The notes under the pieces: generated by a model | Seen by the model: only the letters and a program-made list of their open reading frames with translations | Database searches by the model: none | Told to the model about the DNA's origin: nothing | Part shown: piece after piece, positions 27,850 through 37,018 of the stretch | Numbering within the stretch: position 1 is the stretch's first letter | How the letters are laid out: each line of letters starts with the position of its first letter | Translations under genes and position numbers: made by a program | Assembly (NCBI RefSeq): GCF_014168535.1 | Contig: NZ_CP060007.1 | Span: forward strand, 4,216,001-4,280,000 | Direction of reading: 5' to 3' | Length of the DNA: 64,000 nt | Source of the DNA: Lacibacter sediminis | Lineage (GTDB): Bacteria > Bacteroidota > Bacteroidia > Chitinophagales > Chitinophagaceae

Positions 27850-28572
27850 ATGCTGGAGCCTGTTATTGATTTTACAAACATGCCTTACTTGCATTTGTTT
27901 GGCATAAAGATCCTGGAGCCGTTTACGGTTCTTACAAACCTCTTTATTGCTGCAGCATGCTTTTATGCTTACCGCAAACTCCAGGTGAAAGGATTAACAC
28001 AAACCCTTCCTCATCGTTTGATTTCGCTTTTCTTTTTGCTGATGGGTATCTCTACAATTCTTGGTGGTGTAATTGGCCACGCATTTTTATATGAAACAGG
28101 TATGTACGGAAAAATTCCCGGATGGTATATCAGCATGGCCGCCGTGGCCGTGTTTGAACGTGCGGCTATTATTCACAGCCGCCCCTTGATGAATAAAAAT
28201 ATCGGACAGTTTTTTTCATGGTTCAATTATGCAGAGATACTTACATTCATGATCCTTTCATTGATCACTCTCCGCTTCACATTTGTGATCATGCATGCCA
28301 TGTATGGTTTATTAATCGTTGTTTTTTGTTTTGAATTGTATGTGTACAGCAAAACAAAAGACCCGGCATTAAAACATATTTTTTATGCAACAGCCTGGGG
28401 GTTTGTTGCCTTGCTTTGCCACGCCTATCAACTAAGCATTCACTATTGGTTTAATTACAACGATGTGAGCCATATGGCCATGATCGCTTCCATTCTGCAG
28501 TATTACAAAGCTGCGGTAGGAATGCAGGCAGAAATTAAAAAAGAAGAAATGATTCCCGTAAGATTGGAATAA
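27850..28572 (+). CDS. DUF6962-type integral membrane protein, unknown function
   Basis: A 240-residue protein with about seven hydrophobic segments, e.g. FTVLTNLFIAAACFYAYR, LISLFFLLMGISTILGGVIGHAF, FTFVIMHAMYGLLIVVFCFELYVY and ALLCHAYQLSIHYWF. Conserved-looking histidines (GHAF, CHAY, IHYWFNYNDVSH) recall ceramidase-like or haem-binding membrane folds. It resembles the DUF6962 group by length and the HLFGIKILEPFTVLTN start, but I cannot assign a function. The ATG at 27850 is used; the frame also has a TTG at 27826. It follows hemW by about 80 bp. Confidence 0.65.
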   Translation: MLEPVIDFTNMPYLHLFGIKILEPFTVLTNLFIAAACFYAYRKLQVKGLTQTLPHRLISLFFLLMGISTILGGVIGHAFLYETGMYGKIPGWYISMAAVAVFERAAIIHSRPLMNKNIGQFFSWFNYAEILTFMILSLITLRFTFVIMHAMYGLLIVVFCFELYVYSKTKDPALKHIFYATAWGFVALLCHAYQLSIHYWFNYNDVSHMAMIASILQYYKAAVGMQAEIKKEEMIPVRLE

Positions 28573-28576
28573 CAGG

Positions 28577-28687
28577 TTAATGTGAATGAGTTTTTGCACG
28601 CCTGTTGCTTACTATATGTTGCACAATGCCGACTGCCAACATCAGCAGAAGTGCCCAGGGACCAAAACCTGTGAAAGAGAAAGGCAT
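28577..28687 (-). CDS. Small single-helix membrane protein (36 residues), tentative
   Basis: A short minus-strand ORF, ATG complementary to 28685-28687: MPFSFTGFGPWALLLMLAVG, then IVQHIVSNRRAKTHSH and a stop. It has one membrane helix and a basic, histidine-bearing tail, a classical small membrane protein layout. It sits between two larger genes in otherwise empty DNA. No family recognised; short, so it could be chance. Confidence 0.35.
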   Translation of the reverse strand: MPFSFTGFGPWALLLMLAVGIVQHIVSNRRAKTHSH

Positions 28688-28772
28688 TGTTTTTTGTTTG
28701 TATAAAGTTACGAATAGACGATCGCTGCTTTGCGCCAATCATCAATTTTAACACTTATCACCACTAATTATC

Positions 28773-31268
28773 TTACTTCTGCAATACATATTCCACAGGC
28801 GAAAGTTTCCATTGATGATCAAAAAAACCTGCCAGCTTAATCGCTTTATCATCCGCTTTCAACATATCACTATTAAAGATCATAAAATCGGGAAAGCCGC
28901 TGCCGCCTGCAAAATACTGGTTGGCATAAGCAGCTTTCATTCCAACTACACCCGTTGCAGCCACTACACCTGTAAGTAATTTTGGATCTTTCTGCGGCCA
29001 GATGAAATAGGCAGCCAGATCATTCCCGTTCCATTTTACATCACCTGCTTTTACTTCATTATTATTTATCTGAATGGGACAATCGCTGAGTAAACTTTTC
29101 CAGGCAGCATTGGTGCTGGCATTGCCATACAGTATAACATTCCGTCCTGCATATAAAGCAGGCGAATATTCTTTATCCGTAATAATATCAACCGCACCAT
29201 TACCCCGGTAATACCAGGTTTCTGCATCATAAACAGCTTTGTTCATGGTTGCTTCTTTTTCTTCACTAGTACCACCTGTGCCTACAACGAATACCATGTG
29301 GTGATTAAACGCTTCTTTAAATGCTCCATAACGTTGCGGATTTTTTTCATCAGCAGTTGGTTTTGTTACCATCACCCATTTGTCCTTTTCTTTTACAACA
29401 AAAATTGTATCGTTAGCAGAAAAGGTTTTATACGAAACAGCAGCAGTGCTGTCTAATACAATTTTCACATCGGCTCCTGCACCAAAGTCATTCAAAGCTA
29501 ATTGCAACAACAACACATTTTCTGTTGAACCGGTAATAGTCTTTGAATTATTATTTCGTTTCAATTGAATACGGCTATACTGCAACGGATGCAGTTGCTG
29601 ATAAATTGTTGCCCAGCGATAACTTGAAGAAATACCGGGACTGGAAGTTGTAAAGTCAATTGTATTTACTGATGTATCATGTGGTATACTGTGCCATTTA
29701 AAGAAACTGAAGATATGCGGCCAATCCACACTCTGGTCGCCAAACCAATGTTCGCCACCGGGATATTCGTAATAATTATAATCGCTGTGAAAATCGGCCA
29801 GCACTTTACGCATTTGTCTTGCATAAGTTACAGGCACTACTCTATCTGAATCACCATGAAGAATGTAAACGCCGAGCGGTTTATAATTGAACGCAAGTTT
29901 GGGCACATCACTTTGATTGCCCGCACGTAGTAATATTTTTTCTGAAGCACTACGGCTGCTGTCGGGTATTCGTCCATCAGCAGAGCCATAATCTTTTAAT
30001 GAAGCATAACCTGCTGCCGGAGCAATGGCCGCCCATTTATCAGGATAAGTAGCACCAAGAAACCAGGTACCATGACCGCCCATTGAATGGCCGGTTAAAT
30101 AAATGTGTTTGGGATCGGGGTGAAATGTTTGTTTTGCAATGGTCAACACTTCCAAGGCATCAAGCCGTCCCCAATCTTCCCAATTAAAACCACGTGGCCT
30201 GCGGTTAGTGGCAGCTACTAATGTGCCCCAGTCTTTCGGTTTGTATGCACGTGCCTGCCCTATTGCTTCCACTCCTGCACCATGTACCGAAAGAAATAAA
30301 GCAGCATTGTTTTTCCATCCGCCAAGCTGTGGTGTAACAGCATAGTATTGCAAGCTGCCATCGATATTGCTGATGAATGTGTTATTGTAATGACTTCCAT
30401 TTTCAACAGCTTCAATGGAAATTATTTTTTCATCCACTGCTTTTCCATTTTGCAATAACAAAACCTTGCAATCGTATTTTCCTTTTGCAGCAATACCTGA
30501 AGCATCTAATTCAATGATCACTTTCCGTGTGCCACTTGCAGGAATGGAAGCGATTGTAACAGTTGCTTCTTTTCCAGCAAGTGAGGTTTTCAGTTGAAGA
30601 TTTTTCAAAACAACTGCTGAAGTATTGGCAACAACCAAAGCAGCTTTAACTTTTTTGTTTTGTTGATCTGCAACAACAATTGGCAATGTGAGATCATTGG
30701 TTAAAAGCTGTACAGGTTTTACATTCAGAATAAGCTGTGGTAACACATTTGCAGCACGTATATAAAATTCGTTCAATCCTTTTTTCAGCATTACCGGCAC
30801 ATACATATAACCGGAACTATAAGGATCGCCCATATGCGGAGCTCCATTTACATACACTGCACTATTGCCCATAATATTCAGCAGCGCCGGTTGTGCCTTC
30901 TTACTATTATAGGTGAGGTATAAATAATCACTCCCTCTGTCGGCCGAGCCGGGATTTAAAAACGGATTGGTTGTACGTTGAAAGTTTCGTCCAAATACAC
31001 GAAATCGTCCGCTGCTGTCAGCAGTTATTTCACGCCAGGTGATCTTCTCCCCTTTTTCATTCGTCCCAAATTCAGCATTCGCAAAGGGCTTAGCTAATTG
31101 ACCATTGTACATTTTCCATGCAAGCAGATCAGTATAGATCGCTTCACGTCCGTAACGGCTGCCGCTTGCAACTGCAAGTCCCTGCTTAAAACGAATGGTA
31201 TCCTGTGCAAAGGTTTCAGTAAAAAAAAGAAAGAATGTAAATGCAATGAGCAGTCGTAACATGTTCAT
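28773..31268 (-). CDS. Large exported alpha/beta-hydrolase (prolyl oligopeptidase / esterase type)
   Basis: An 831-residue exported protein. Signal peptide: MNMLRLLIAFTFFLFFTETFAQ. Residues 25-300 form beta-rich jelly-roll-like domains (YLYLTYNSKKAQPALLNIMGNSAVYVNG, VPVMLKKGLNEFYIRAANV). The catalytic hydrolase domain follows with the nucleophile in LTGHSMGGHGTWFLGATYPDKW (GXSXG, about residue 395), the acid in LHGDSDRVVPVTYARQMRKV and the histidine in PGGEHWFGDQ. A further beta-rich C-terminal domain ends in HQWKLSPVEYVLQK. This matches exported serine esterases/peptidases of Bacteroidota; substrate unknown. The second ATG (31262) could be the start. Confidence 0.75.
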   Translation of the reverse strand: MNMLRLLIAFTFFLFFTETFAQDTIRFKQGLAVASGSRYGREAIYTDLLAWKMYNGQLAKPFANAEFGTNEKGEKITWREITADSSGRFRVFGRNFQRTTNPFLNPGSADRGSDYLYLTYNSKKAQPALLNIMGNSAVYVNGAPHMGDPYSSGYMYVPVMLKKGLNEFYIRAANVLPQLILNVKPVQLLTNDLTLPIVVADQQNKKVKAALVVANTSAVVLKNLQLKTSLAGKEATVTIASIPASGTRKVIIELDASGIAAKGKYDCKVLLLQNGKAVDEKIISIEAVENGSHYNNTFISNIDGSLQYYAVTPQLGGWKNNAALFLSVHGAGVEAIGQARAYKPKDWGTLVAATNRRPRGFNWEDWGRLDALEVLTIAKQTFHPDPKHIYLTGHSMGGHGTWFLGATYPDKWAAIAPAAGYASLKDYGSADGRIPDSSRSASEKILLRAGNQSDVPKLAFNYKPLGVYILHGDSDRVVPVTYARQMRKVLADFHSDYNYYEYPGGEHWFGDQSVDWPHIFSFFKWHSIPHDTSVNTIDFTTSSPGISSSYRWATIYQQLHPLQYSRIQLKRNNNSKTITGSTENVLLLQLALNDFGAGADVKIVLDSTAAVSYKTFSANDTIFVVKEKDKWVMVTKPTADEKNPQRYGAFKEAFNHHMVFVVGTGGTSEEKEATMNKAVYDAETWYYRGNGAVDIITDKEYSPALYAGRNVILYGNASTNAAWKSLLSDCPIQINNNEVKAGDVKWNGNDLAAYFIWPQKDPKLLTGVVAATGVVGMKAAYANQYFAGGSGFPDFMIFNSDMLKADDKAIKLAGFFDHQWKLSPVEYVLQK

Positions 31269-31370
31269 ATATTAAAGGATCAAAGTTCAATTAAGTATAA
31301 TGAATACCTGGTAAAACTGTAAAGAAAAAAGGTTTGCGTACAAAGCACTCTTCAAGACAATAGACACAGT

Positions 31371-32447
31371 TTAAATCAACACCTGCTCCAACTGTTCAAA
31401 TGCTTCAGCAGGTTGTACATCTTCCCACAAAATTTTATAGATAGCTGTAGCAATGGGCATATCAGCACCCAGTTCCTTATTGATGAGGTAAAAACATTTG
31501 CTGGCATTATAACCTTCGGCCACCATATTCATTTCAAGTTGTGCAGCTTTTACACTAAACCCTTTGCCGATCATATTCCCGAACGTACGGTTACGGCTAT
31601 ACAACGAGTAACAGGTTACCAGCAGATCACCCATGTACACACTTGCAGCATAGTTAGCCGATTTACGCAGTGAAGTTTTCATCAACTGCACTCCCGGAAT
31701 TGGTTCCTTGTGCACACCCACTTCCATATTGCGGATACCAACTTTGCGCAAGAAGCCCGCCATTTCATCGGCAGCATTAGCAATCAATACACTCAAAAAA
31801 TTATCACCATACTCAAGCCCGTGTGCAATACCACTGCCCAGTGCATAAATGTTTTTGAGAATGGCTGCAAACTGCACACCATACACATCATCATTGATTA
31901 CGGTATTGATATAATGATTACGGAATTGATCAGCGATCCACTGTGTTGTCGTTTGATCAAGACCTGTAAACGTGAGATACGATAATTTCTCAGATGCCAC
32001 TTCTTCTGCATGACAAGGACCCATGATGGTGTAATAATCCTTCGGATCAAAACCAAAATCATTCTTAAGGTAATCGTTGAGCAGAATATTCCGGTTAGGC
32101 ATAATACCTTTAATTGCAGAAATGATCTGCTTCCCTTCAAAAATATCTTTGGGTAATTTATCCAGTACTTCTTCTGTGTAAGCAGAAGGAATGGCAAGTA
32201 TCAGGTAATCGGATTGCTCAATTGTTTCAGTTAAGTTTGTCGTTAACGTGAGCAAAGATGTATTGAATGTTGCCGATCGCAGATAGCTTGGATTATGACC
32301 GTGCTTTTTTATTTGATCAATAATGTTCTGATTCCGCACACACCAGTTCAGGGGCACGCCGTTTCCATTGAGGATCTTCGCAAGAGCCGTGGCAAAACTG
32401 CCACTCCCGATAATTGCAAACTGCTGATTAAGTTCTTCCTGTTTCAA
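31371..32447 (-). CDS. gpsA: NAD(P)H-dependent glycerol-3-phosphate dehydrogenase
   Basis: A 358-residue dehydrogenase producing sn-glycerol 3-phosphate from dihydroxyacetone phosphate for phospholipid synthesis. The Rossmann motif is FAIIGSGSFATALAKIL. The family signature follows: DYLILAIPSAYTEEVL, KQIISAIKGIMPN, TIMGPCHAEEVASEKLSYLTFTG, and the catalytic lysine in AAILKNIYALGSGIAHGLEYGDN. The C-terminal helical domain carries GDLLVTCYSLYSRNRTFG. Length is normal. It follows the efflux adaptor gene but a terminator lies between them. Confidence 0.92.
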   Translation of the reverse strand: MKQEELNQQFAIIGSGSFATALAKILNGNGVPLNWCVRNQNIIDQIKKHGHNPSYLRSATFNTSLLTLTTNLTETIEQSDYLILAIPSAYTEEVLDKLPKDIFEGKQIISAIKGIMPNRNILLNDYLKNDFGFDPKDYYTIMGPCHAEEVASEKLSYLTFTGLDQTTTQWIADQFRNHYINTVINDDVYGVQFAAILKNIYALGSGIAHGLEYGDNFLSVLIANAADEMAGFLRKVGIRNMEVGVHKEPIPGVQLMKTSLRKSANYAASVYMGDLLVTCYSLYSRNRTFGNMIGKGFSVKAAQLEMNMVAEGYNASKCFYLINKELGADMPIATAIYKILWEDVQPAEAFEQLEQVLI

Positions 32448-32479
32448 ACAATTAGTTTTCAGAACATCTAAAATAAAAG

Positions 32480-32501
32480 AATCCCGCCATCAGGCGGGAT
32501 T
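32480..32501 (-). terminator. Terminator after the efflux adaptor gene
   Basis: A perfect 9-bp stem, 32480-32488 with 32493-32501, tetraloop ATCA, then a short T-rich tail on the minus strand. It lies between the adaptor stop (32523) and the gpsA start (32447). Confidence 0.65.
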
Positions 32502-32522
32502 TTACGATTCTTTTTTTCCGAT

Positions 32523-33905
32523 TTATTTTTCGTCGTACACTTTATCTTTTGGCACCACTGTTACTTTCATGCCGTCTTTTAGTGTTTTGCTGATGGTATT
32601 ATAGGGTGCACTCACCACTTCATCACCTTCTTTCAATCCACTCATCACTTCAATGTATTCGTTATCCTGAATATTTGTGCGGATGGCTACCTTCTTTACA
32701 GTACCGTCTTTCTGCACAATAAACACCACTTCTTCCATTTCATCTGTCATTACAGCATTGTTCGTTGTTACTTCCTGTCCTTGTGCTTTCTTTTTATCTG
32801 CTTCTTCTTTTGCCTTTGCTTTCGATCCCTGCTCATTTTTATCACGGGTGGTAACTGCAAGAATCGGTACAGCTAATACATTTACCTGTTTTGTGGTCAT
32901 AATATCAGCGCTTGCGCTCATACCCGGTCGGAACGGAAGATTTTTTCCTTTTGCCGGATCAATGAGATCTGCATAAGAAGCAGGATCAATACGGATATAC
33001 ACTTTATAATTTGTTACATCGCCTGATGCTGCTGCAGCACCGGTTGCCTGGGCAGAGGTACTGCTGCTTGATATCTGCGTAACCACACCTTTGAATTTGC
33101 GATCGTTATAAGCATCCACTTCCACAATGGCACTATCCCCAATTTTTACTTTGGGAACATCATTCTCACCAACATCAACACGCACTTCTATCTTGCTCAT
33201 ATCTGCCACACGCATAATTTCTGTACCAAGACTGAAACTGTTACCGGCCACACGCTCACCTTTTTTTACTGCCAATAAAGAAACAATACCATCCATTGGA
33301 GCAAGAACAGTTGTACGGGAAAGATTTTTATTAGCTGCAGTTAAACTTGCCTGCGCACTTTGCACACCTGCTTTACCACTGCGGATGGTTTGCTTAGCTG
33401 CATCAAGATCCGCTCTTGCAGTTAAGTATGCGCTTTCTGCCTGTTCAAACTCCTGGCGGGAGATCACTTTTTCATCAAATAATTTTTTCTGACGGTCGTA
33501 TGCAAGTTTTGCCTGGTTCAATCTTGCTTCAAACGAACGAAGAGATGCTTCAGTATTTCCAACCTGTGCCTGCTGCTGGTTAACGATGGATGCAGCCCGG
33601 TCTCTGTCTGAAGTTAACACGTCCGCAAAAACTTTTGCCAGTAATTGACCCTTACGTACACTATCGCCTTCTTCTACATACATCTCCACTACTTCACCAC
33701 TCACATCAGAGCTTACCTTTCGCTCATCTTCGGGATATACTTTACCACTTGCGTTTACTGTTTCAATAATTGTTCGTTTAATGATCTTTTCAGTAGCCAC
33801 TTTCGTTGCTTCCTTTTTACCGATCACTTCTTTTTTCTTCAGGATGATAAGGGTTGTTGCTATCACCAAGAGGATACCGATGATCCACCAGATTTTCTTA
33901 TTCAT
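32523..33905 (-). CDS. Efflux periplasmic adaptor (membrane fusion protein, HlyD/MacA/RND type)
   Basis: A 460-residue inner-membrane-anchored adaptor: N-terminal helix IWWIIGILLVIATTLIILKKK; lipoyl half-motifs (VNASGKVYPEDERKVSSDVSGEVVEMYVEEGDSVRKGQLLAKV and LSRTTVLAPMDGIVSLLAVKKGERVAGN); a long coiled-coil hairpin between them (QQAQVGNTEASLRSFEARLNQAKLAYD...LDAAKQTIRSGKAGVQSA); then beta-barrel and membrane-proximal domains (DVGENDVPKVKIGDSAIVEVD, FRPGMSASADIMTTK). It links an inner-membrane pump to a TolC exit duct. The TolC-family gene precedes it (about 40 bp), but no inner-membrane pump gene is adjacent. Confidence 0.88.
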   Translation of the reverse strand: MNKKIWWIIGILLVIATTLIILKKKEVIGKKEATKVATEKIIKRTIIETVNASGKVYPEDERKVSSDVSGEVVEMYVEEGDSVRKGQLLAKVFADVLTSDRDRAASIVNQQQAQVGNTEASLRSFEARLNQAKLAYDRQKKLFDEKVISRQEFEQAESAYLTARADLDAAKQTIRSGKAGVQSAQASLTAANKNLSRTTVLAPMDGIVSLLAVKKGERVAGNSFSLGTEIMRVADMSKIEVRVDVGENDVPKVKIGDSAIVEVDAYNDRKFKGVVTQISSSSTSAQATGAAAASGDVTNYKVYIRIDPASYADLIDPAKGKNLPFRPGMSASADIMTTKQVNVLAVPILAVTTRDKNEQGSKAKAKEEADKKKAQGQEVTTNNAVMTDEMEEVVFIVQKDGTVKKVAIRTNIQDNEYIEVMSGLKEGDEVVSAPYNTISKTLKDGMKVTVVPKDKVYDEK

Positions 33906-33944
33906 ATTCAGTTGTTATTCCTTTGTTGATTAGATGGTGTTGCT

Positions 33945-35387
33945 TTATAATTTTATTCCCTGTCCTTTATAGAACTCCAGCACTTTCATGCGAAACACAT
34001 AATCGTATTGGTTAGAGATCCTTTCAAGTCTTGCACGGAATAAATTACTCTGATTTGTGATCAGGTCAATTGTCCGCAACAGGCCTGCATCATAACGCTT
34101 TCTTGAAAGCTCGTACGAATACTCTGCAGTCTGTACACTTTTAACAGATGCCTGGTAACGTTGAAAAGCTGCCAATGCACTATTATAAGCGGTGTAAATA
34201 TTTTGCTTTAATGATTGATTATCTTTTTCAACCTGTAACTGTTGGTTTTGATAATTCAACTTGCTTCGTTGCCATGCGGTGCGTGCCTGTCCTCCATTAA
34301 AAATGGGAACGTTTACACTCAAACCAATTGATTGACGGAAGTTATAATCGAGCTGGCGGCCAAATGTTGCCTTTTGTGAACCCGAAGGAATAAATCTTTC
34401 TGTAAATACATTTGGATTTAGAGCACTACCACTTCCCGTATAACCAATAGGGATAACAATAGGAACATTTGCTCCTTTTGGTAATGATTTAAATGCACTG
34501 GAGTAAGCAGAATTGAGGTTCCCGAATGCGCCAATACTTGGGTACATATTTCCTCTTGCTGCTTTAACGTATTTTTCAAAAGCTTGTAAACGAAGATTAT
34601 TTACTTTCTGCAGCGGCATATTTGCTACAGCCAGCAGGTAAACAGATTCAGGCTGCAGATCTGCAAGCTGTTCAACAGGAATACGTTCAACAGGAGGTAT
34701 ATCCAGTTCAAACGGAACTGAAGGATCAAGATTCATAAAGGCTTTCAGCGAAAGCAAATTGCCCTGATAAGTTGTAAACGCTGCAATGTAGGCACTACTG
34801 TCTCTTGCCAATTGTGCTTCCAGCTCAGCAGCATTTAACTCCGGTAAGCTTCCTGCATCAACTAATTTGCGGGTATTGATGAGCTGTTCCCTGGTTTGAT
34901 TGATCTGAACAATTGAAATATTTATCTGCTCCCTTGAAAGTAATGCCTGCAAGTATGCAGCTGCAATATTTAATGAGATGTCATTCGCCAGGCTTGTAAC
35001 GGCAGTTTCTTGTGCCTTTGCATCCAACTCGTTTCCAAGGATCGTATTCTTTTGGGAGTTGAAATTAAAGAGTGTAACACTGGTAGAAAGACCAAACTGC
35101 GAAAATGTTACCTGGTCGGTCGTGAATCCGTTGGTTGCCGGATCGATAGAACGACCAAACTGGAAACCATTACTGTTCTGAAAATTAGCACTGGGCCAAC
35201 GTTGTAATTTACTCTGGTTTAATGTGAGCTTACTAAGTCTTGCCTGTACATCAGCCTGTTTAACGCTAACGTTATTTGCTATGGCATATTCAACGCAACG
35301 GCGAAGATCCCATTTTTCCTGGGCCTGAATTGAGGTTCCGATGCACAGCAATGATGATAAGATTATAACAAAATGTGTTTTTTTCAT
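33945..35387 (-). CDS. TolC-family outer-membrane efflux channel
   Basis: A 480-residue protein of the TolC family: signal peptide MKKTHFVIILSSLLCIGTSIQAQ, then EKWDLRRCVEYAIANNVSVKQADVQARLSKLTL, the typical N-terminal helix, and two internally repeated helical hairpin regions (ISLNIAAAYLQALLSREQINISIVQ and QNIYTAYNSALAAFQRYQASVKSVQTAEYSYELSRKRYDAGLLRTIDLI). A central beta-barrel region is seen at about residues 280-340. It forms the outer-membrane duct for the adaptor gene directly downstream. The in-frame ATG at 35393 is an alternative start. The pump partner is not in the window. Confidence 0.9.
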   Translation of the reverse strand: MKKTHFVIILSSLLCIGTSIQAQEKWDLRRCVEYAIANNVSVKQADVQARLSKLTLNQSKLQRWPSANFQNSNGFQFGRSIDPATNGFTTDQVTFSQFGLSTSVTLFNFNSQKNTILGNELDAKAQETAVTSLANDISLNIAAAYLQALLSREQINISIVQINQTREQLINTRKLVDAGSLPELNAAELEAQLARDSSAYIAAFTTYQGNLLSLKAFMNLDPSVPFELDIPPVERIPVEQLADLQPESVYLLAVANMPLQKVNNLRLQAFEKYVKAARGNMYPSIGAFGNLNSAYSSAFKSLPKGANVPIVIPIGYTGSGSALNPNVFTERFIPSGSQKATFGRQLDYNFRQSIGLSVNVPIFNGGQARTAWQRSKLNYQNQQLQVEKDNQSLKQNIYTAYNSALAAFQRYQASVKSVQTAEYSYELSRKRYDAGLLRTIDLITNQSNLFRARLERISNQYDYVFRMKVLEFYKGQGIKL

Positions 35388-35488
35388 ATACAATTGATGA
35401 CAATATTATGACGTTTGGGGCACGAATTTATTCTTTTTTGACAAGCGGGAAAGTCCTGACCAGAATACTCCCGGCTAAATTAAACCCT

Positions 35489-36658
35489 TCATTTTAACCC
35501 AGACCGCTCAAATGCCTGATTCAGGTCAGTAATCAGATAGGCTGCTTCTTCCAAACCCACATACAACCGCATCATCTGGTGATCGGGATTGGCGGCATCA
35601 AACTCATGATCCTGTAGTCCTGCACACTTGGGCAACAACAGGCTTTCATGTCCGCCCCAGCTTACAGCCATCTGTATATGTTGAAGACTTTCGCAAAATG
35701 TTACAATCTGTTGCCGGCTCTCTGCTTTTACATAAAAAGAAAATAAGCCGGGTGCCTCTTTCATTTGCTGTTTGGCCAGTTGATATTGCGGAAAACTCTC
35801 ATCAAAGGGATAAAGAATGCGCTTTACCGCCGGGTGCGCCTTAACAAAAGCAACAACATCCTGTGTTGTGCGGTTAATGCGTTCGAGCCTTGCAGGTAGG
35901 GTTCGCAATCCACGGATGAGTAACCACGCATTGAATGGCTGAATACCGCTGCCGATGTTAAGGTACTCACTGTCGAAGATCTTTTTCATCATGGCATGTG
36001 TACCGCTTAATACTCCGCCCAATGTATCACTATGCCCGCCGATATACTTGGTGGCTGTTTGCATAGCCAGGTCAATGCCCATTTCAATGGGCTTTTGATA
36101 TAATGGCGTGCAATAGCTGTTATCAATTAAGGTGATGATGTTATGCTGTTTGGCATAAGCCGCAATAGCAGAGATATCCTGCATCGCAAAATCCCAACTG
36201 TTGGGGCTTTCCAGGTAATAGAAAGTCGTATCAGGTCTTGTTGCATTGAAATAATTGGTTGCGTCTCTTCCATCAACATAGGTTGTAGTGACAGCAAAAC
36301 GTGGAAGGATCACATCAAACAAACGTTGCACCCATGTGTAGGGCTTGCTCACACTTACAATATGATCGCCGGCTTTTACATTCGCCAGCACCCCGGCAAA
36401 GATGGCTGCTGCGCCGTTGTTAAATACCAAACAATCTTCTGCTCCATCCAATGCAGCTAATTTTTTACGCAGAATATCAACTGTTGGGTTCAATCCACGA
36501 CTGTAGAGATAAGTGCTCATCTCATCTGCAAATGCAGCACGCAACTCATCTACTTTGTTAAACCGAAAATTACTAGTTTGAATGATAGGCGGTGCAATGG
36601 CATTGAAATAATGCTCACGGTCTTCGCCCAGTTCGTTGAGAATATAAGAAATGTCCAT
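35489..36658 (-). CDS. PLP-dependent trans-sulfuration-type enzyme (cystathionine gamma-synthase/lyase family)
   Basis: A 389-residue enzyme of the Cys/Met-metabolism PLP family. Features: YLYSRGLNPTVDILRKKLAALDGAEDCLVFNNGAAAIFAG (cofactor-binding N-domain), ESPNSWDFAMQDISAIA, TLIDNSYCTPLYQKPIEMGIDLAMQTATKYIGGHSDTLGG with the PLP-binding lysine in TATKYIGGHSD, and the C-terminal VSWGGHESLLLPKC. The precise reaction (cystathionine lyase/synthase, methionine gamma-lyase or a homologue) cannot be set from motifs. It is the last gene of an operon with an amino acid permease and a VOC protein (gaps of 4 and 8 bp), pointing to import and breakdown of a sulfur or related amino acid. Confidence 0.85.
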   Translation of the reverse strand: MDISYILNELGEDREHYFNAIAPPIIQTSNFRFNKVDELRAAFADEMSTYLYSRGLNPTVDILRKKLAALDGAEDCLVFNNGAAAIFAGVLANVKAGDHIVSVSKPYTWVQRLFDVILPRFAVTTTYVDGRDATNYFNATRPDTTFYYLESPNSWDFAMQDISAIAAYAKQHNIITLIDNSYCTPLYQKPIEMGIDLAMQTATKYIGGHSDTLGGVLSGTHAMMKKIFDSEYLNIGSGIQPFNAWLLIRGLRTLPARLERINRTTQDVVAFVKAHPAVKRILYPFDESFPQYQLAKQQMKEAPGLFSFYVKAESRQQIVTFCESLQHIQMAVSWGGHESLLLPKCAGLQDHEFDAANPDHQMMRLYVGLEEAAYLITDLNQAFERSGLK

Positions 36659-36666
36659 ATTAAAAA

Positions 36667-37014
36667 TTATGCGCCGGTTATAAACCCGATATGATTACCA
36701 AAAGGATCTTCTACAATGGCGACTTCAATTGTGCCGCCAACATTGTGTGCTGGATCAATAATAATTGCACCAAGCGATACTGCTTTGTCAACAGCAGCCT
36801 GCAGATCATCAACACTCCAATAAGATGTGCTGTGATTGCCTGTTTGCGTTTTGCTCATGTCAGGATCAAGTCCCAACTCAAAGCCATTGATATCAAACCC
36901 CACATAAAACGGTTCATCAAAATAAGGTTCTTTACCTGTGAGGGAAATGTACCAGCTTTTTGCAGCAGCAAGATCATTGGTTCGATAAATAACTGTGCGG
37001 AGTTTCTGCAGCAT
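36667..37014 (-). CDS. VOC-superfamily (glyoxalase-like) protein
   Basis: A 115-residue single vicinal-oxygen-chelate module pair: LRTVIYRTNDLAAAKSWYISLTGKEPYF as the first beta-alpha-beta element, FDINGFELGLDPDM, then SYWSVDDLQAAVDKAVSLGAIIIDPAHNVGGTIEVAIVEDPFGNHIGFI with the C-terminal metal-ligand positions. The fold covers glyoxalase I, dioxygenases and drug-binding proteins; the activity is not evident. It sits between a permease (4 bp upstream) and a PLP enzyme (8 bp downstream), so it probably acts on the same metabolite. Confidence 0.8.
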   Translation of the reverse strand: MLQKLRTVIYRTNDLAAAKSWYISLTGKEPYFDEPFYVGFDINGFELGLDPDMSKTQTGNHSTSYWSVDDLQAAVDKAVSLGAIIIDPAHNVGGTIEVAIVEDPFGNHIGFITGA

Positions 37015-37018
37015 GTGA

